This document shows positions 38,996-51,200 of a DNA stretch of 64,000 nucleotides, piece by piece. The position numbers and the translations under genes were made by a program. The notes beneath the pieces were generated by a model. The model did no database searches. It saw nothing but the letters and a program-made list of their open reading frames with translations, and was not told where the DNA came from. Position 1 is the first letter of the stretch. Each line of letters begins with the position of its first letter. Source of the stretch: Rostratula benghalensis (taxonomy: Eukaryota > Chordata > Aves > Charadriiformes > Rostratulidae); assembly GCA_013399305.1 (NCBI GenBank), contig VXAI01000038.1, positions 4,752,118 through 4,816,117 of the forward strand. The letters run 5' to 3'.

Positions 38996-39720
38996 AAAAA
39001 TGTTTTTCCTAATATCTTACCTGAATCTTTTTTCTTGAAATTTATCGCTATTATCTCTTGTTCTGTTCCTTTCAAATGGCAAGAAGAGATTGCTCCTTTG
39101 TGCTCCCCAGTGCTCTTTTGTATAGTAAGGGGCTTACCATATTTATTTTTTTAGTGTCTGTTCGACTCCCTGTGCAAGAAATTTTGCACATTTAGGCCCT
39201 GTTTCTAGATCTTGTGTCATTCTCCTTGTTCTCCTATGGGTATTCCAGCTGACATGTAGTGTCTAAAATCAGATCTAAAGCATCATCTGTATCTGGGGTG
39301 TTGTCAATATCAGTACAAGAGCAAAAAACTAACTTTATGTCTCTTTCAGGACAAACTGTTTCTGTATCATAATACTAATTTTTACCCATTATCATGACAC
39401 ATGCTCAGCTAAGGCTCCAGACTAGTCCCCAGAACTTCTTTTGCAGAACTGTTGCCTATGCTGGTTTTCGTGTACCTCGAGTTCTTGCTAGGTGTAGCAA
39501 ATTTACCTTGCTCTTTTGAATAGCATCTTTTTTTTCCAGACCAAATCTCACATTTGTCAAAATTCATATGAGTTCTGAGTAATATGAGTATCTTTCTAAC
39601 TACTGGCAATCTTTACTTGTCTGCGAATTTAAAAACCTAATCTTTATGTTGTCTTCCGGTTCAATATGAAATTATGGACTAAGAGTGTACACTTGTGGAA
39701 CCCTATTCTGTATCTTCTTC
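38996..39720 (-). mobile_element. Ancient diverged CR1/L3-like fragment (minus strand)
   Basis: Blocks in the order of the old CR1 ORF2 3' half can be followed on the minus strand. On the plus strand these are: tttttcctaatatcttacct near 39004, as in the CR1 copy at 43466; a region around 39190-39240 matching the antisense of the conserved block seen at 43690-43720; ttctgagtaatatg and tgtctgcgaattt near 39573-39630, equivalent to the tctgcaaacgtact block at 44130; and cttgtggaaccctatt near 39692. Many indels and substitutions show it is old and it has no open frame. The middle (about 39300-39480) is poorly matched and may be partly lost or interrupted. Confidence 0.55.
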
Positions 39721-39938
39721 ATATCCTTCTGCTTTGATAATGCTGCTTATATGTTGTTGTTTTAAATTAAATAGAAAAAATATCAGAATTATCAACACTA
39801 TGGTCAACTGCTTCAAGTGCCTAGAAATCTCGTATCTCTGTAAGTCTGCTGGCCTCAGGTTATACTGAAAATGGGATACATTGTGTCTGCATTGCACTGA
39901 AAAATTTGAAGGAGCTGAGGCAAGTGTCAGGTATTGGA
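39721..39938. other. Unique non-coding DNA, no gene seen
   Basis: Short unique stretch between the old CR1-like copy and the 61-bp tandem repeat. Nothing is recognised in it. Confidence 0.5.
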
Positions 39939-40060
39939 ACTACAACAGGTACTGGTGGTAGTGTGGAGCTCCAAGGGGAACAGTGTGGGCAGCCAGGGAA
40001 CTATTACAGGTATTGGTGCTAGTGTGGAGCTCCAAGGGGGACAGTGTGGGCAGCCAGACA
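39939..40060. repeat. Tandem repeat, 2 copies of a 61-bp unit
   Basis: Two adjacent 61-bp units (39939-39999 and 40000-40060) share GTGTGGAGCTCCAAGGGG, then ACAGTGTGGGCAGCCAG, and differ at only a few positions. A partial unit (CAGGTATTGGA) precedes the first copy at about 39928. The unit is clearly more GC-rich than the flanks. It may be a small remnant of a longer minisatellite; copy number may vary. Confidence 0.93.
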
Positions 40061-43000
40061 GCTTTTCATGGTACCTGCACTGCCCTGATTAGACTGCTCA
40101 GGGAATCTGAACTGTACTGTGAAGTGTAGTTATTCAGGCTGCTAAGAAAATAAGGAGCTTTTGAAAAATTTGCTTCATGAATAGAAGTCCTATAGTGTCA
40201 GTAAAACAAAATAAAATGCAACATGGACATGGCAAAGCAAGTTCCAGGAGAAAATTTAACACTTTAGCAAACTGCTCTGTCTTCAGGTATCACGCTGCAG
40301 TAGCTAATTGGTTTTGTGACCTAGTCAGATTTTCTTTCTTCTTGTCATGGGTTGTATAAACCTACTGTTTCCTTACACCATGGAACCTGCATTCCCCTTC
40401 AGTGCAGTATCATACGGCAATATTAGGTTTGTCTTAACACAAGGAGAAACAGGAGATATTCCCACTGAAATTAGAACTCCCCAGAGCTATTTCTGGCAGA
40501 GCTGTGGAATGCATATAGCAATCATACATATAGAGTATACCCCAGTGTGCTGCAGGTGTCTATAGCAGTTATATCAGAAAATTCTGGAAACCAGAACATT
40601 TGAATAAACATTACTGTCCAATGGTGTGCAGCGTTCTTTCTAAACTAGTATCCCAACCAGCACTTTAAACAGAAATGAAAATTTGTATGAAGAAAGGAAG
40701 GAATTTCTTCAGCAGGGAAGAAATGTAGGAGACAACAAGGAAACGTCACCCATTAGGTCCCAAATCACAAATCTTTAGTGCAGTTCCTGTGATACTTCTT
40801 CTCAAGATCAGGTTTCCACTGATGTTGACTTTGCCACTTTTCCCAAAGTGTATCTTAGTCATATTGCTGTTAAGAAATCTTTTATGTAATCCAGCAGAAA
40901 AGAGTCCAGCTGAACTAATGAGCTGCTATGGAGCTCTGTTATTTCAGAGAAACATTTCCCAGTGTGCTGTTTTTCCTAAGTCCTTCAAACCTGTGCTAGA
41001 GAAGCAGCTGTAGCTTCAATATGGTTGTTTTGCCCATAGATATTGCAAGCAGTACTTCTCTGCTACTCTTTTAGGTAGTACATTTTCTTTTTGTGTATAT
41101 GTTTTGTATTTGTTTGGAGCTCGCTTCATGGTGTGACTCAGGATCACATGCATTTCAAGAAATGTTGCTGTTTTTTTAATAAGGTTATTAGCCTTCCTAT
41201 TAAACTGCCCCCATGACATTTCTTATACACACAACACCAATATTCCTCACGTTGATCACCCACTGAAATGCCAAGAAAATGAACTGTAAAGGATATCATA
41301 GTGGATGAAAAGCAATAGTTGTTATCAAAATTATATTAATGTGTAATTTTAAACCTCTCTTTAAACTTGTTGTGATGACTGCTCAAATATGCTTCTTGAA
41401 ACTCTAGAATGCAGCATTATTTCTTCTCATTCCACATTCTATGCTGATTTTGTAGGTTTTGAACTAAGTTACAATTTGTGATTTCTAAACAATATTTGAT
41501 AGGAGCTTTAATTGGAATTGTAAGTTTATTAAAGTGTCAGGGTCAATGTAGAGGAAAAAGCTGCTCAAAATGAAAAAGATCATGTTAGAGGACATCACCA
41601 TCTTGTAAGATCTGTATTTTCTCATATGTTAATTATGTTTTAGAAAAAATACCTGATTTAGGAACAACTTAAGGAAACAAAAATCTAGAAATAGAGTTTT
41701 ACTGTAGTCTTTGCTTATTCCATCCCTTCATAAAGAGAAATTTCAGTTTAAGCCTCCAGTTGAACAATCTTTACTGTTACGGGTTTTGTCTTGTATATTA
41801 ACGTATTGAAAAATCATTACAGGTGTAAGATACTGGGAAAGATAGTTGACCTAAATTTCTTGTTTCTCAAAAATTTAAGAACATAAAACTATTTCAAGAT
41901 TGTATTATTAAATGTTTTAGCTGAATGTGAGTCTCCATAATAACTTATTAATTAAATGAATTAGTGAATCAACATATTGCTAGAGTGTTGGATGATAAAA
42001 TGGGTTCCTATGTACCATTAGGGAAATAAGTAATTACTTCAACAGTTTGAGTAGAAATCCTTATGTTAAGATCAGCGTAAGTTTAAAAATACTAAGTTGA
42101 AAGATCAACAGAGTTACTGTAGATTATAGGAATATATGAAATTAAAGGTATTTTATCAGGACACAGCAAGCCTTGGTATGTCCTAGACTTGCTGTCTTGA
42201 AAAGTTCTGATGTGACCTTCCCTCGCGTGTCTTTTGCAGTGTTACACATGCAGCGTATCTGCAGACAGTTACGATGTGTTTCAGAGCATAGTCTTCAGTT
42301 TAACAAGGAGCATTTCCAGTGCCCATTAAGTTTGTTTTGAGAACTTGCAAAGTATTTTCAGTTGTTAAAAAATAACTTTCGAGTAATTTTTTTATGTTCT
42401 CTTCTCTCTTTGTCTCAAATATATTAACTGTGTCTTTTCAGAAGGATGTAATTTACTTCTTTAAATTGCTGAGACTATTTCAAAGTTTTTAGTGTATTTC
42501 AGTTGGTTTAGATATTGAAATTTCCTAGAATAAAAAGTGTTGTCCTTTAAAGACATTATTGCAATCCAAGTGACCATTCTATTAAAATCTTTCTGGTCTT
42601 CCATGAAATCAGATGTTGTTAATATTTGTTGATGTCTTGTCTTTCAGGGAATGATGTTTGCACAGTTGCCTTAGCAGAAATAAAAAAGGGAATAAAATCA
42701 TGAATAAGATGGTGACAGAGAAGCAGAAACAACATAATACATGACTTACTGCAGAAAGGTCAGTAGACTTAGGAGAACCAAATTGTAGACCATGTATTCC
42801 CATTGACATCTATTTTAAAAGTAAAGGAAAATAAATACTATGTTCTGCATGTGCTGGTTTTATAAGACACTATTTATTTTTTAATAGTGTATCAGAGGAA
42901 AGATAGGAATAAGAATTTTAGGAAATTTTGTGAACCTAGAAGATAAAAATCTTAAATTAAAATTCCAGAAAATTATCAGCTAGACTGCTTTCAGCTTCCA

Positions 43001-43253
43001 GAAGTGCGTAGTCACTCTGGAGCTTTCACATTCTTACAAAGAAGTAGCAGAAATGACGTGATCAATATGACAGAACTCAAAATTTCTTTATTCTGTGTTC
43101 TACAAAGACTCCATCTAGTTAGCTTTTCATTGAACTTCTTAACAGATGTCTGCTGCTCTGAATGCTTTTAATATCCCCAGTGAAAAAAGGCATATGAGAA
43201 AATATTTGTAGATTCGGCAAGTTTTACACAAGTGTGTTCTCACATAAATTGCG
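40061..43253. other. Unique AT-rich non-coding DNA, no gene seen
   Basis: No gene or repeat family is recognised. Frames up to 74 codons only (40789-41013), with no domains. Confidence 0.6.
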
Positions 43254-44149
43254 TCATAGAATCATAGAATTGTCTAGGTTAGAAGGGACTTTTCAGATCA
43301 TCTAGTCCAACCATCAACCTAACACTGATAAAAGCTGTCTCTAAACTATATCTCTAAGCACTGTGTCAACTCATCTTTTAAATCCCTCCAGGGATGGTGC
43401 CTCAACCACTTCCCTGAGCAGCCCATTCCAATGCTTAATAACGCTTTTAGTGTAAACTTTTTCCCTAATATCCAGTATGAACCTCCCTGGTGCAGCTTGG
43501 AACCATTTTCTTTTGTCCTGTTGCCTGTGACTTGGGAGAAGAGACCAAACTCCACCTCTGTACATCTTCCTTGCAGGTAGTTGTAGAGAGCAATAAGCTG
43601 CCTCCCCTCAGTCTCCTTTTCTCCAGGCTGAACAGCCCCAGCTTCCTTAGCCTCTCCTCATAAGGCTTACTCTCCAGACCCCTCACCAGCTTCATTGGCC
43701 TTCTCTGTACCTGCTCCAGCACCTCCATGTCTTTCTGTAGTGAGGGGTCCAAAACTGCACTCGATGGGGGCCTCACCAATGAGAATAGTGAATAGTGCAG
43801 GGGGATGATCACTTCCTCAGTCCTACTTGCCACTCTCATCCTGATAGAGGCCAGGATGCTGTTGGCCTTCTTGGCCACCTGGGCACACTGCTGGCTCATG
43901 TTCAGCCAACAGTCAACCAACACCCCCAGGTCCTTTTGTGTGGGGCATCTCTCCAGCTACTGTTGCCCAAGCCTTTAGCACTGCGTGGGGTGGTTCTGAC
44001 CCACATGCAGTACGTGGCACTCAGCCTTGCTGGACCTCATCCCATTGACCTCACCCCATCAACCCAGGTCCCTCTGCAATGCCTTTCTACCATCAAGCAG
44101 GTTGACACTCCCACCTAATTCGGTGTTCTCTGCAAACGTACTGAGGGGG
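43254..44149 (-). mobile_element. CR1 LINE, 5'-truncated, with part of ORF2 (minus strand)
   Basis: This is the largest and best-preserved element in the window, about 0.9 kb. The 3' tip is at the left: the plus strand reads tcatagaatcatagaattg, the inverse of the ATTCTATGA-type tail. It extends through the short 3' untranslated part into the C-terminal end of ORF2, up to about 44149, where similarity stops (5' truncation). CR1 moves by target-primed reverse transcription with its own endonuclease and reverse transcriptase. This copy lacks those domains and has no promoter, so it is dead. The opposite-strand frame at 43795-44118 is antisense. The subfamily differs from the fragment at 3103-3425, as the 3' ends diverge after the tip. 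Confidence 0.93.
43371..44149 (-). pseudogene. Broken C-terminal part of CR1 ORF2 (reverse transcriptase polyprotein)
   Basis: Minus-strand translation shows typical CR1 ORF2 C-terminal text, downstream of the polymerase catalytic core. The 152-codon frame at 43465-43923 contains LNMSQQCAQVAKKANSILA, then KDMEVLEQVQRR, then [20 protein letters not shown]. The last part, [20 protein letters not shown], lies in another frame (43371-43565). Upstream text (KAECHVLHVGQNHP-like, about 43980-44030) is in yet other frames. At least two frameshifts are therefore needed to follow the coding order, and the middle (around 43760-43800) is garbled. The endonuclease and reverse transcriptase core domains are absent through 5' truncation. 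Non-functional. Confidence 0.88.
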
Positions 44150-47100
44150 AATTTAGGGTTTCCTGTAACCTCCAAAGACAATGTGCCTGTTTCACTCCAC
44201 CTATTTTAATTTCTGTCACCAACTAAAAGGAATTTTATTATTTCTTTTTGCAGGACTGAGCAGGTAGAAAGCAAGACCCACGTTTCAGAAAGGTCAGTCT
44301 AAAATATCTAGATTAAAGGCTACTGTTTCTATGGTACGTGTATATATAGTATGTGTGTGTGCATTTATTAAATGTATACATTTGTACTTTTTAACTCCTA
44401 CCTATATTGGGTTTTGGTGTGGAAAAAATTGTTGCCTAGGCACAACAAAATATATGTAGATCTGTAAATTTATAAAAGTAGAACATATTTATTCTCTCCA
44501 TCATAAGAACAATCTCACTTGCATCATAACATTTGTCTATGTTATTTATTTTATTTATGTTCTTTGTCATAACCACAGCACTTATTCTGCTGCCATGGAA
44601 AATTTTCCCTACTTTGGTTCAACATGAAGCTCTTTCTCTATATGAAATCAGAACTGATGTCTTACTACCAAACAGCTAAACTTAGTAACAGAGATGTCTA
44701 CAAGTCATCCAGCTTTCCTTTTTCATTCTTTTTCTTGTACAGCTACAATTAAGAGTATAAAGGTAATTACTAAATAATTCCTTGGTTCTGCCAACAATAT
44801 CACATCCATGTTAGCCACAGAAAGTCAAAACACAGATAGCTCTGAGTGATGCCTGTAGAGATATCCCAGTATTTTCTGTGTTCTTTCTATACGTCAAGTG
44901 TTTTTGCTTAGGCTCCAGTACATCCAGCAAAGTTGAGTCATCAACATAATCCGTGATTCACGATGTTGGCAAGAACTGAAACAGTTCTGGTTAAATGAGC
45001 TTCTTGGCCCAAGTTTTAATAGCTAAATAGCAACACACAGGTAGAAACTGCAAAAAACTCTGAAGACGCTTAAGCAACACCTCAGCTTTTCTAATAAGTT
45101 TTGTTTTTCTGGGTGGAATAACTGGTTTGGTTTTTTGTTTTCTGTGTTTTTCCAAAACATTTGGTTATGTTGATTTCCTTATACAAAGCTTTAAGAGGTT
45201 TGTGTACATATACTTGTGTTTTTGAGAGAAGAAAAGGGGGTAGAAAGGATTAGGACTGAAATTAAGAAATAGCTTGTATTTATATAATACTTCAAAAGGT
45301 GGGACAGGGGAGAGAAAATTAAGTTATTGTGGACTTCTAAATGCTAAATAGCAAGCAGCACTGTTTTGGTGGGATTTTATAATTTGTAAATTAGCTGTGT
45401 AGTTAATATTGTGTATAACGTGCATTTATTTTGTAAGATTTACCTTAGTTGCTTCATCCAGGGAAATATTCATCATTAAGTCTCGATTCTGTTCTCCATG
45501 TGTTGCTTCATCTGCTACTCAGCAGTACAGACATCATCATTTCTCGGCCCTAGATAGATTTGTATCTGAAATGTTTTTCTTGCTATCCTAATCCTTCATG
45601 AATTTCATTTACTACCCATTTGTCATGTCCTCTAAATGGTACCTACTGACTCTGCCTATTGTATATTTCTTGGTATTTAATAAATAAATTTGGGATCTCT
45701 GATATTTGCCATGTTACAGGCTTTTTCCCCTTCTTCTATAAACTCTGATTTCTACTGTTCAAATTTATTAATATGTCACAAACCTGAAAGTTAACTGAAA
45801 AAGTGTGAAAAAAACCCCCCACTTATGCTGTGGTCCAAGTATTGCTGCCCATATGTATATGAAGAAAAGTTATTATGCTGACTTTGAAATTTTACATACA
45901 TAATATGTTTATATTTTTGTTGGGGCAGGCCCAAAAAAAGAGGTAAAAACATGAGATGTGAAAACACAAATAGGCGGTAGCTCAGAGACTGATCTGTGCC
46001 TGGTGGGCAGTTTTATTAGCTCTCCTGACAACAACAGAAACAACAGCCACCAATGACATAATATTTAGAGATCATTATCTCCTTGAAGGGAAATAAGCAT
46101 AACCCTGATATGTTTGGCCAAATATTTAGCAGAATTTGTCAAGAGCAGCTGTAGCTGATGGGTAGTCTATAAATGCACTGCTATTTTGTCTCTTCAGTGG
46201 AAGTGGTGCGTTTTTTTTTTCAGTTCCCCAGAGCTGCTGGAGATGGATAACGTTTTTAACATCAGGCCAATTTTTTATTATCTTTAAAACCAGGTTCAAG
46301 ACCCCACTTATATGAAAAGTTACAATGAAGCACAAAATTTTGATAATGTCATAACCTCAACATATTTAATGTTCCCTTTCTTATTTGGTCCATTTCAGTG
46401 CATGAAGAGATGTTATATTGTTCTTCAGTGTTCTTGCTTATCACCTAAAACTGACCTTTGTTTTCAGGTTGATTTGATTTGTTCCTTGACTTAAAAGTGT
46501 CTCTTGATTCCATAATCTCATGTATTTTGATTAGAACCCATACAGCATTTTGATCTATTCCAACTCAGCAAGGGATATTTATAGTTTAATTGTTTTGAAT
46601 GTTTGCTTCAATAATTAACTCAAGTACCCCTGAATTCACATAGCACAGAACTGAGTTTGATCCACTAGGTATCTTTCAAAAAACTACTGAATATTTAAGA
46701 AGAAAAAATTGGAAATGGAAAAATCTATCTCTTGCTGATTGATTCTTATAATCAATTACTCTTGGTGAAAAAAGTATGTACTTTATTTCTGACTTGTATT
46801 ATTTAGTTTTTGAATTCTACCTGCATTGCTCTGATTTTAACATTTTATTTAAAAACTGTTGGTTTGGGGTTTTGTGTGTAACATTGTGACCCTGGAATCC
46901 ATAGGTATGGAGAAAAAAATAATGAAGTGGATGAGCACACTCTGAAAAACATAACTGTTGTATTAGTCCTAGATTTAGGGAGGAGTCGGGAAGGGGGATT
47001 GTTATGTCCAGAAGAATTTGTATTTATTTCATCTGTTTTTATTCTACAATGTGTTGTAGAAAAGCGAAGTAAAAACCCTAAAGAACAATTTTAAGAAATG

Positions 47101-47197
47101 CAGTACATTGTATTGTTAAAATATTTTAGTTTTCCTAATCTACTTTATGTAGATAGAGTGGAGGGACACTTCCATTGATTGTCTTATTTCTGCATAA
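44150..47197. other. Unique AT-rich non-coding DNA, one exon-like segment
   Basis: No gene is recognised. A 39-nt exon-like segment at 44254-44292 is listed separately. A short TG run is near 44352-44361. Frames up to 69 codons only. The rest is AT-rich sequence without visible repeat families. Confidence 0.55.
44254..44292 (+). other. Exon-like 39-nt segment (candidate microexon, unproven)
   Basis: It is preceded by a strong acceptor-like tract (TTATTATTTCTTTTTGCAG, ending 44253) and followed by AAAG|GTCAGT, a fair donor. The length is a multiple of three. Of the three frames only one, starting at the second base, is open, and would read TEQVESKTHVSE followed by a split codon. The other two contain stops. 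I do not recognise the peptide. Splice-like pairs this close arise by chance in vertebrate DNA, and there is no recognised host gene or flanking exon, so this is a candidate only. Confidence 0.15.
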
Positions 47198-47237
47198 TAT
47201 TGTGAAGAATAACTGAAGAAGGTTATTCTTCACAATA
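47198..47237. repeat. Perfect hairpin: 16-bp stem, 8-base loop
   Basis: TATTGTGAAGAATAAC is followed after TGAAGAAG by its exact reverse complement GTTATTCTTCACAATA. The stem is AT-rich and stops at 47197/47238, though a further 4-bp match (CTGC with GCAG) is reachable across a small bulge. No transposon ends or RNA gene were recognised around it. Too short for a typical microRNA precursor. Confidence 0.9.
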
Positions 47238-48187
47238 AGCAGTGTTACATCTGGTCCTGACTCGCTCCTTCTTGAATGCAGAGATGTTATTGACAGAAGA
47301 CGCTTTAATGTTTACTGTTTAATCATTACACTACTAATAAACCAATCATCTATTCTTAGACTAATTGATAAACACACCACCATTATTAACTTACAGTTCT
47401 ATCACACTTCACGTTATTTAATCACAAAACTGAGATTCAGTTCTATCACTTTTTACCCACCTGCACCAAGTCTTTTGGATACAGACCAAATAGCATTCAT
47501 TTTGAACCTTATTCTATTTTTTTTTTCTGTATGTTGACCTTCCTATTTGCCATCCTTTAGCTTCCTTTCTCTGCCCCACTTTGCTCTCAGAAAAATGTTC
47601 TGTCCTAACTATTTGTCCCTGTTAATCTCAGTTTTGCTAAATCCATACTCAAATTTAATACTTCTCATGCTATTTCCTAGGTAATCTTGATGTTGCATGG
47701 TGTTACTCTGTGACTGCCAAAGTATGGTTTACCTTGTAAGATTCTGTTCCCAAAAATCCCTTTTCATCTTTCTGGTTCATACTGTTTCATTTACATATTG
47801 TTTACTTTGCATGCTTTCTAGTACATTTGATTCTATGTTAGCTTTCCTTTCTCTACCTTCAATCTCATACGGAAAGATTCTGCGTGCCAGAGCAAACCCA
47901 TCATATTATATGCTTTTTCTTTTTTTTTGTGATCACAGAGCATCCTGTGATGTTTAGGATGCATTAATTAGAGAATTAACACATATTTGTTTAATTACAA
48001 ATTAGGTGAGATTTTAATCTCAACTGGGAGCCACTTTGAAGCTATCTATTGTGTGATTCTACTCTCAAGGAACTTTGAATTCAGAGGCAATATGTGTATG
48101 TTAGGCAAATAATTTTACCTTTTATCGGTTTTATGTATATGTTCTACTTCCCCTCTCTCTCTCTTCTTAAAAAATATATCTTGTAGA
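47238..48187. other. Unique AT-rich non-coding DNA, no gene seen
   Basis: No gene is recognised. CAGTTCTATCAC is repeated at about 47394 and 47438, a minor direct repeat. The pyrimidine-rich zone at 47510-47620 has no further structure. Confidence 0.6.
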
Positions 48188-48271
48188 TTTTAAAGCTACG
48201 ATTGTTAGATTTGTCTGCAGAAACAGTGGTTTTAAAGCCACGATTGTTCAATTTGTATACAGAAATAGTAG
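48188..48271. repeat. Tandem duplication, 2 copies of a 42-bp unit
   Basis: Units at 48188-48229 and 48230-48271 both begin TTTTAAAGC, then (T/C)ACGATTGTT, and end with AGAAA(C/T)AGT(G/A)G. They differ at several positions, so the duplication is not recent. Because 42 is a multiple of three, the minus strand shows a repeated peptide pattern (NNRGFK and NNRSFK) in a 93-codon frame at 48144-48425, which I take as an accident of the duplication. Confidence 0.9.
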
Positions 48272-51200
48272 ATATAGTCCAACTGTCCCTGTCAATACTG
48301 GGGTTCAGGTCACTCTGCAGGGCACTATTCACCAGCTGTGTGCCCTGATGTCTATAAGCATATGGACAAAGGAAAAAATATGAGTATTTTTGACTAAGAG
48401 AATAGGGTTTTGACCATTCAGTCACACATAGTCATGCTATACAGTAGGCTATATCTACTTCCATAATAAATATTTTTATCCAAGTCAAAACCTTTATAAG
48501 ATTTGCGTTTCCTGTGTTTCACCAGTGTTTTGTACCTAAATATCGGTTTTATAACCTATTTTTATATTCTTAAACCCTTACTTTTTCAATAGAGGAGTAT
48601 TAGGGAATATGACCCTTCTTGAGTTATCTTTCATGGTCCTAGTTACAGAATGAAAACCGTTCGCTCATCCATATTAGTTTTTCTTTACTTGCTTTCCTAG
48701 ATCTTAAGGAACTTTGTCCCCTATGAAGTGTTTTTCTGTCCTGCACTAATGTGTCAGCATTCAGCGTTTTTTCCTTCTTCATTAGACTCTTCCAGTGCTG
48801 ATATTTGCCATTTGCCTCTTCCCTTTACCCGAAGCTCTGAATGTGTCTGTAGATCTTTTTCAACTTCACTCTTTCTATAGTAATTTGAAATGTATTTCAC
48901 ACATTATTCCAGATGTTTGATTACTTTTTAAGTTTTTCACCACGCTTTTCAAAATAATTTAAAAATTTAGCTTTTAGAAATATATACCACTTGCTATTTT
49001 CTCCCTGCTTCATCAAATTTCATTATTTTCCATGTTTTAATTCTCTCCTGGTTTAGAACAGATTACTCATCAAATCTTTGAAGCTGTGGCAGAAGTTCAC
49101 AGAACTCTGCAAGAAGTGTTGTTCATTTTGCTCTCATGAATACTGTGTCCAGTGTACTTATCTCTTACCTGAACTTAGGCAGCATCATACCTCTGCAGCC
49201 CTGAAATGTGTTGAGTATTAATTTGCACTAATATACAAAACTAGTACTGAGTTTGGACACAATAAATGAGAGTATAGCAAGGGTTAATTCTAAAAAGTGT
49301 GTTAAAATACTTTGACTCCTCCAATATTTCACTAGAAAAGTACCAAGGAACAAAATTGTGGATGCAGTATTATCTAGCGAGCTATAAAGAAGTTAGCTGA
49401 GCATGCAACAGTTAAAAATATGAAAACCTCTGGGGAGCAAGAAACGTACATTTTCCATTTATGTTATCAAAACGAAATGCAAATGCTTCAAATGAGCTGC
49501 TTAGATTTATATTTTCAGTAAAACCTATGGTAAGCCTCTTATTGCTTTACAATTTAGTTTAATAATGTACAATTAAGAAAACACTTTTCTAATTTGCAAG
49601 TAATCTCCTACTAATAATCCCGATGTTAAAGAAGAAAACATTTAAACATTTTTTCAGCCTAAACTTTGCCTAATTTTTAGTTATCTAGCAGGCTGTGTGA
49701 GTATTTTTCACTGTCAAGCAATAAGGTGCTAAAAATGATAGGCAACCAGTTTTGCCTGCCTGACTTGGAATCTTTTCAAGGTGGGAGGATCTAACTTTAT
49801 CAGCATGTGCTGAGTACCAACCTACAGAAATTTGGCTTGAAAATAAAGGTTGCTGTTAAAAATCCAGCCTACCATAAATAAGTATTTTTCTGTTTGTATT
49901 TATAAGATTTAGCCACCTAGGCAGTGATCTGCTGTTATTTCAGCTGACAGAAATGGAATAAAGTTCAAAATAGTAATATCGTTCAAAAGTTTTGCTAGCC
50001 ATGTTGTGGAGCATTAGTTACCTGACAAGGCTTTAAGCATCTGATCCAAGTCCATTGAAGTGACTAAAAAGATACTTTAATGATCTTATATGATTCAAAA
50101 ATCACAGTATCAATTCACAGTAAAGATCAAAGGTTCGTTTGGATGTTTCAAGCATCCTCTTCCCTGTCCTCATGCTCCCCTTTTTCTCAGTGCTTTAAGC
50201 TTTCTGTTCTTTTTTTTTTTTTTTTTTTTAATGCAAACTGATGATTCATAGGGAGAACTAAGAATATACTTCAGTCCTTTTTAAAATGACAGCACTAGAT
50301 TATGAAATCTAGCATAGCTGAGAATGATGTACTCGAACAGAATTTAAAAGCTACTGCGGATGTTTGTACGTGGTAGTGGTAGGGAGGGGTTTGGTGTTTT
50401 TTTTTTTTTAATCCCACCGCCTTAAATGATCCAACTTTATGAAATTAGCTTTCTTATTGTTTTACAAAAAAAGAATAATGCAGAAATGCAAATAGATTGT
50501 CTATCTTTTTTACTTTAATTCTGAATTGAAATTAGGTGGGGAGAGCCTTGTTAATAACACTGCCTTGTTTGTTTGTTTTGTTTTTTCATTTCTAACCTTA
50601 ATAGGATCTGTTTCATAGAGCTACACTCACTTTGACCACGTCATTAGTGTAAGGTTTGCAGAATCAGTATTTTAAAATCAAAGCCATGGGATTTCTAGGA
50701 GATTGAAGGGTCAATTCATCGTACTCTGTTGGAAAATGAGATCATAAGGTGCTCTAGAAAGAAATGACACCTCTTTAACTGTACATGTTTTTCTAAAGAG
50801 TTTTGGGTCCAAGCATCTGTGATGCTGGTTCACCCACTCACCATATTCCTATTGAGATTGTCCATTTACCTTTCTTTCAAATATGTGATAAAGCAGTGTA
50901 ACACCTGGTTCCTGAAAACTACCATGGCTCTTGGACTGTCTCATATTACCCTCTCTATTTTGTCATAGATGTTTTGTCATATGGTACCCAGACTTAGAAA
51001 AAATATGATAAAAAGAATTGCTGGGGCATACTAAGTGCTTGGCAGGAAGAAACAGTTCAAGAGGAAAGAATCAGATCTTCATAAACAGTCATTTTTTTCT
51101 TTTTCCCCTCAGATTAGGGTTATTTTTACTCCACTGCTTCTAGTGAATGGTAAATAATAAAATGACCAGATTGCAGTGTTCCAGTGAGATGCTGTGTTGC

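Noticed and set aside
43795..44118. 107-codon plus-strand open frame
   Set aside because: It is antisense to the CR1 ORF2 remnant and exists because the element is relatively GC-rich there.
46290..46306. GGTTCAAGACC, similar to a tRNA box B
   Set aside because: No box A upstream and no cloverleaf pairing can be drawn from the flanks.
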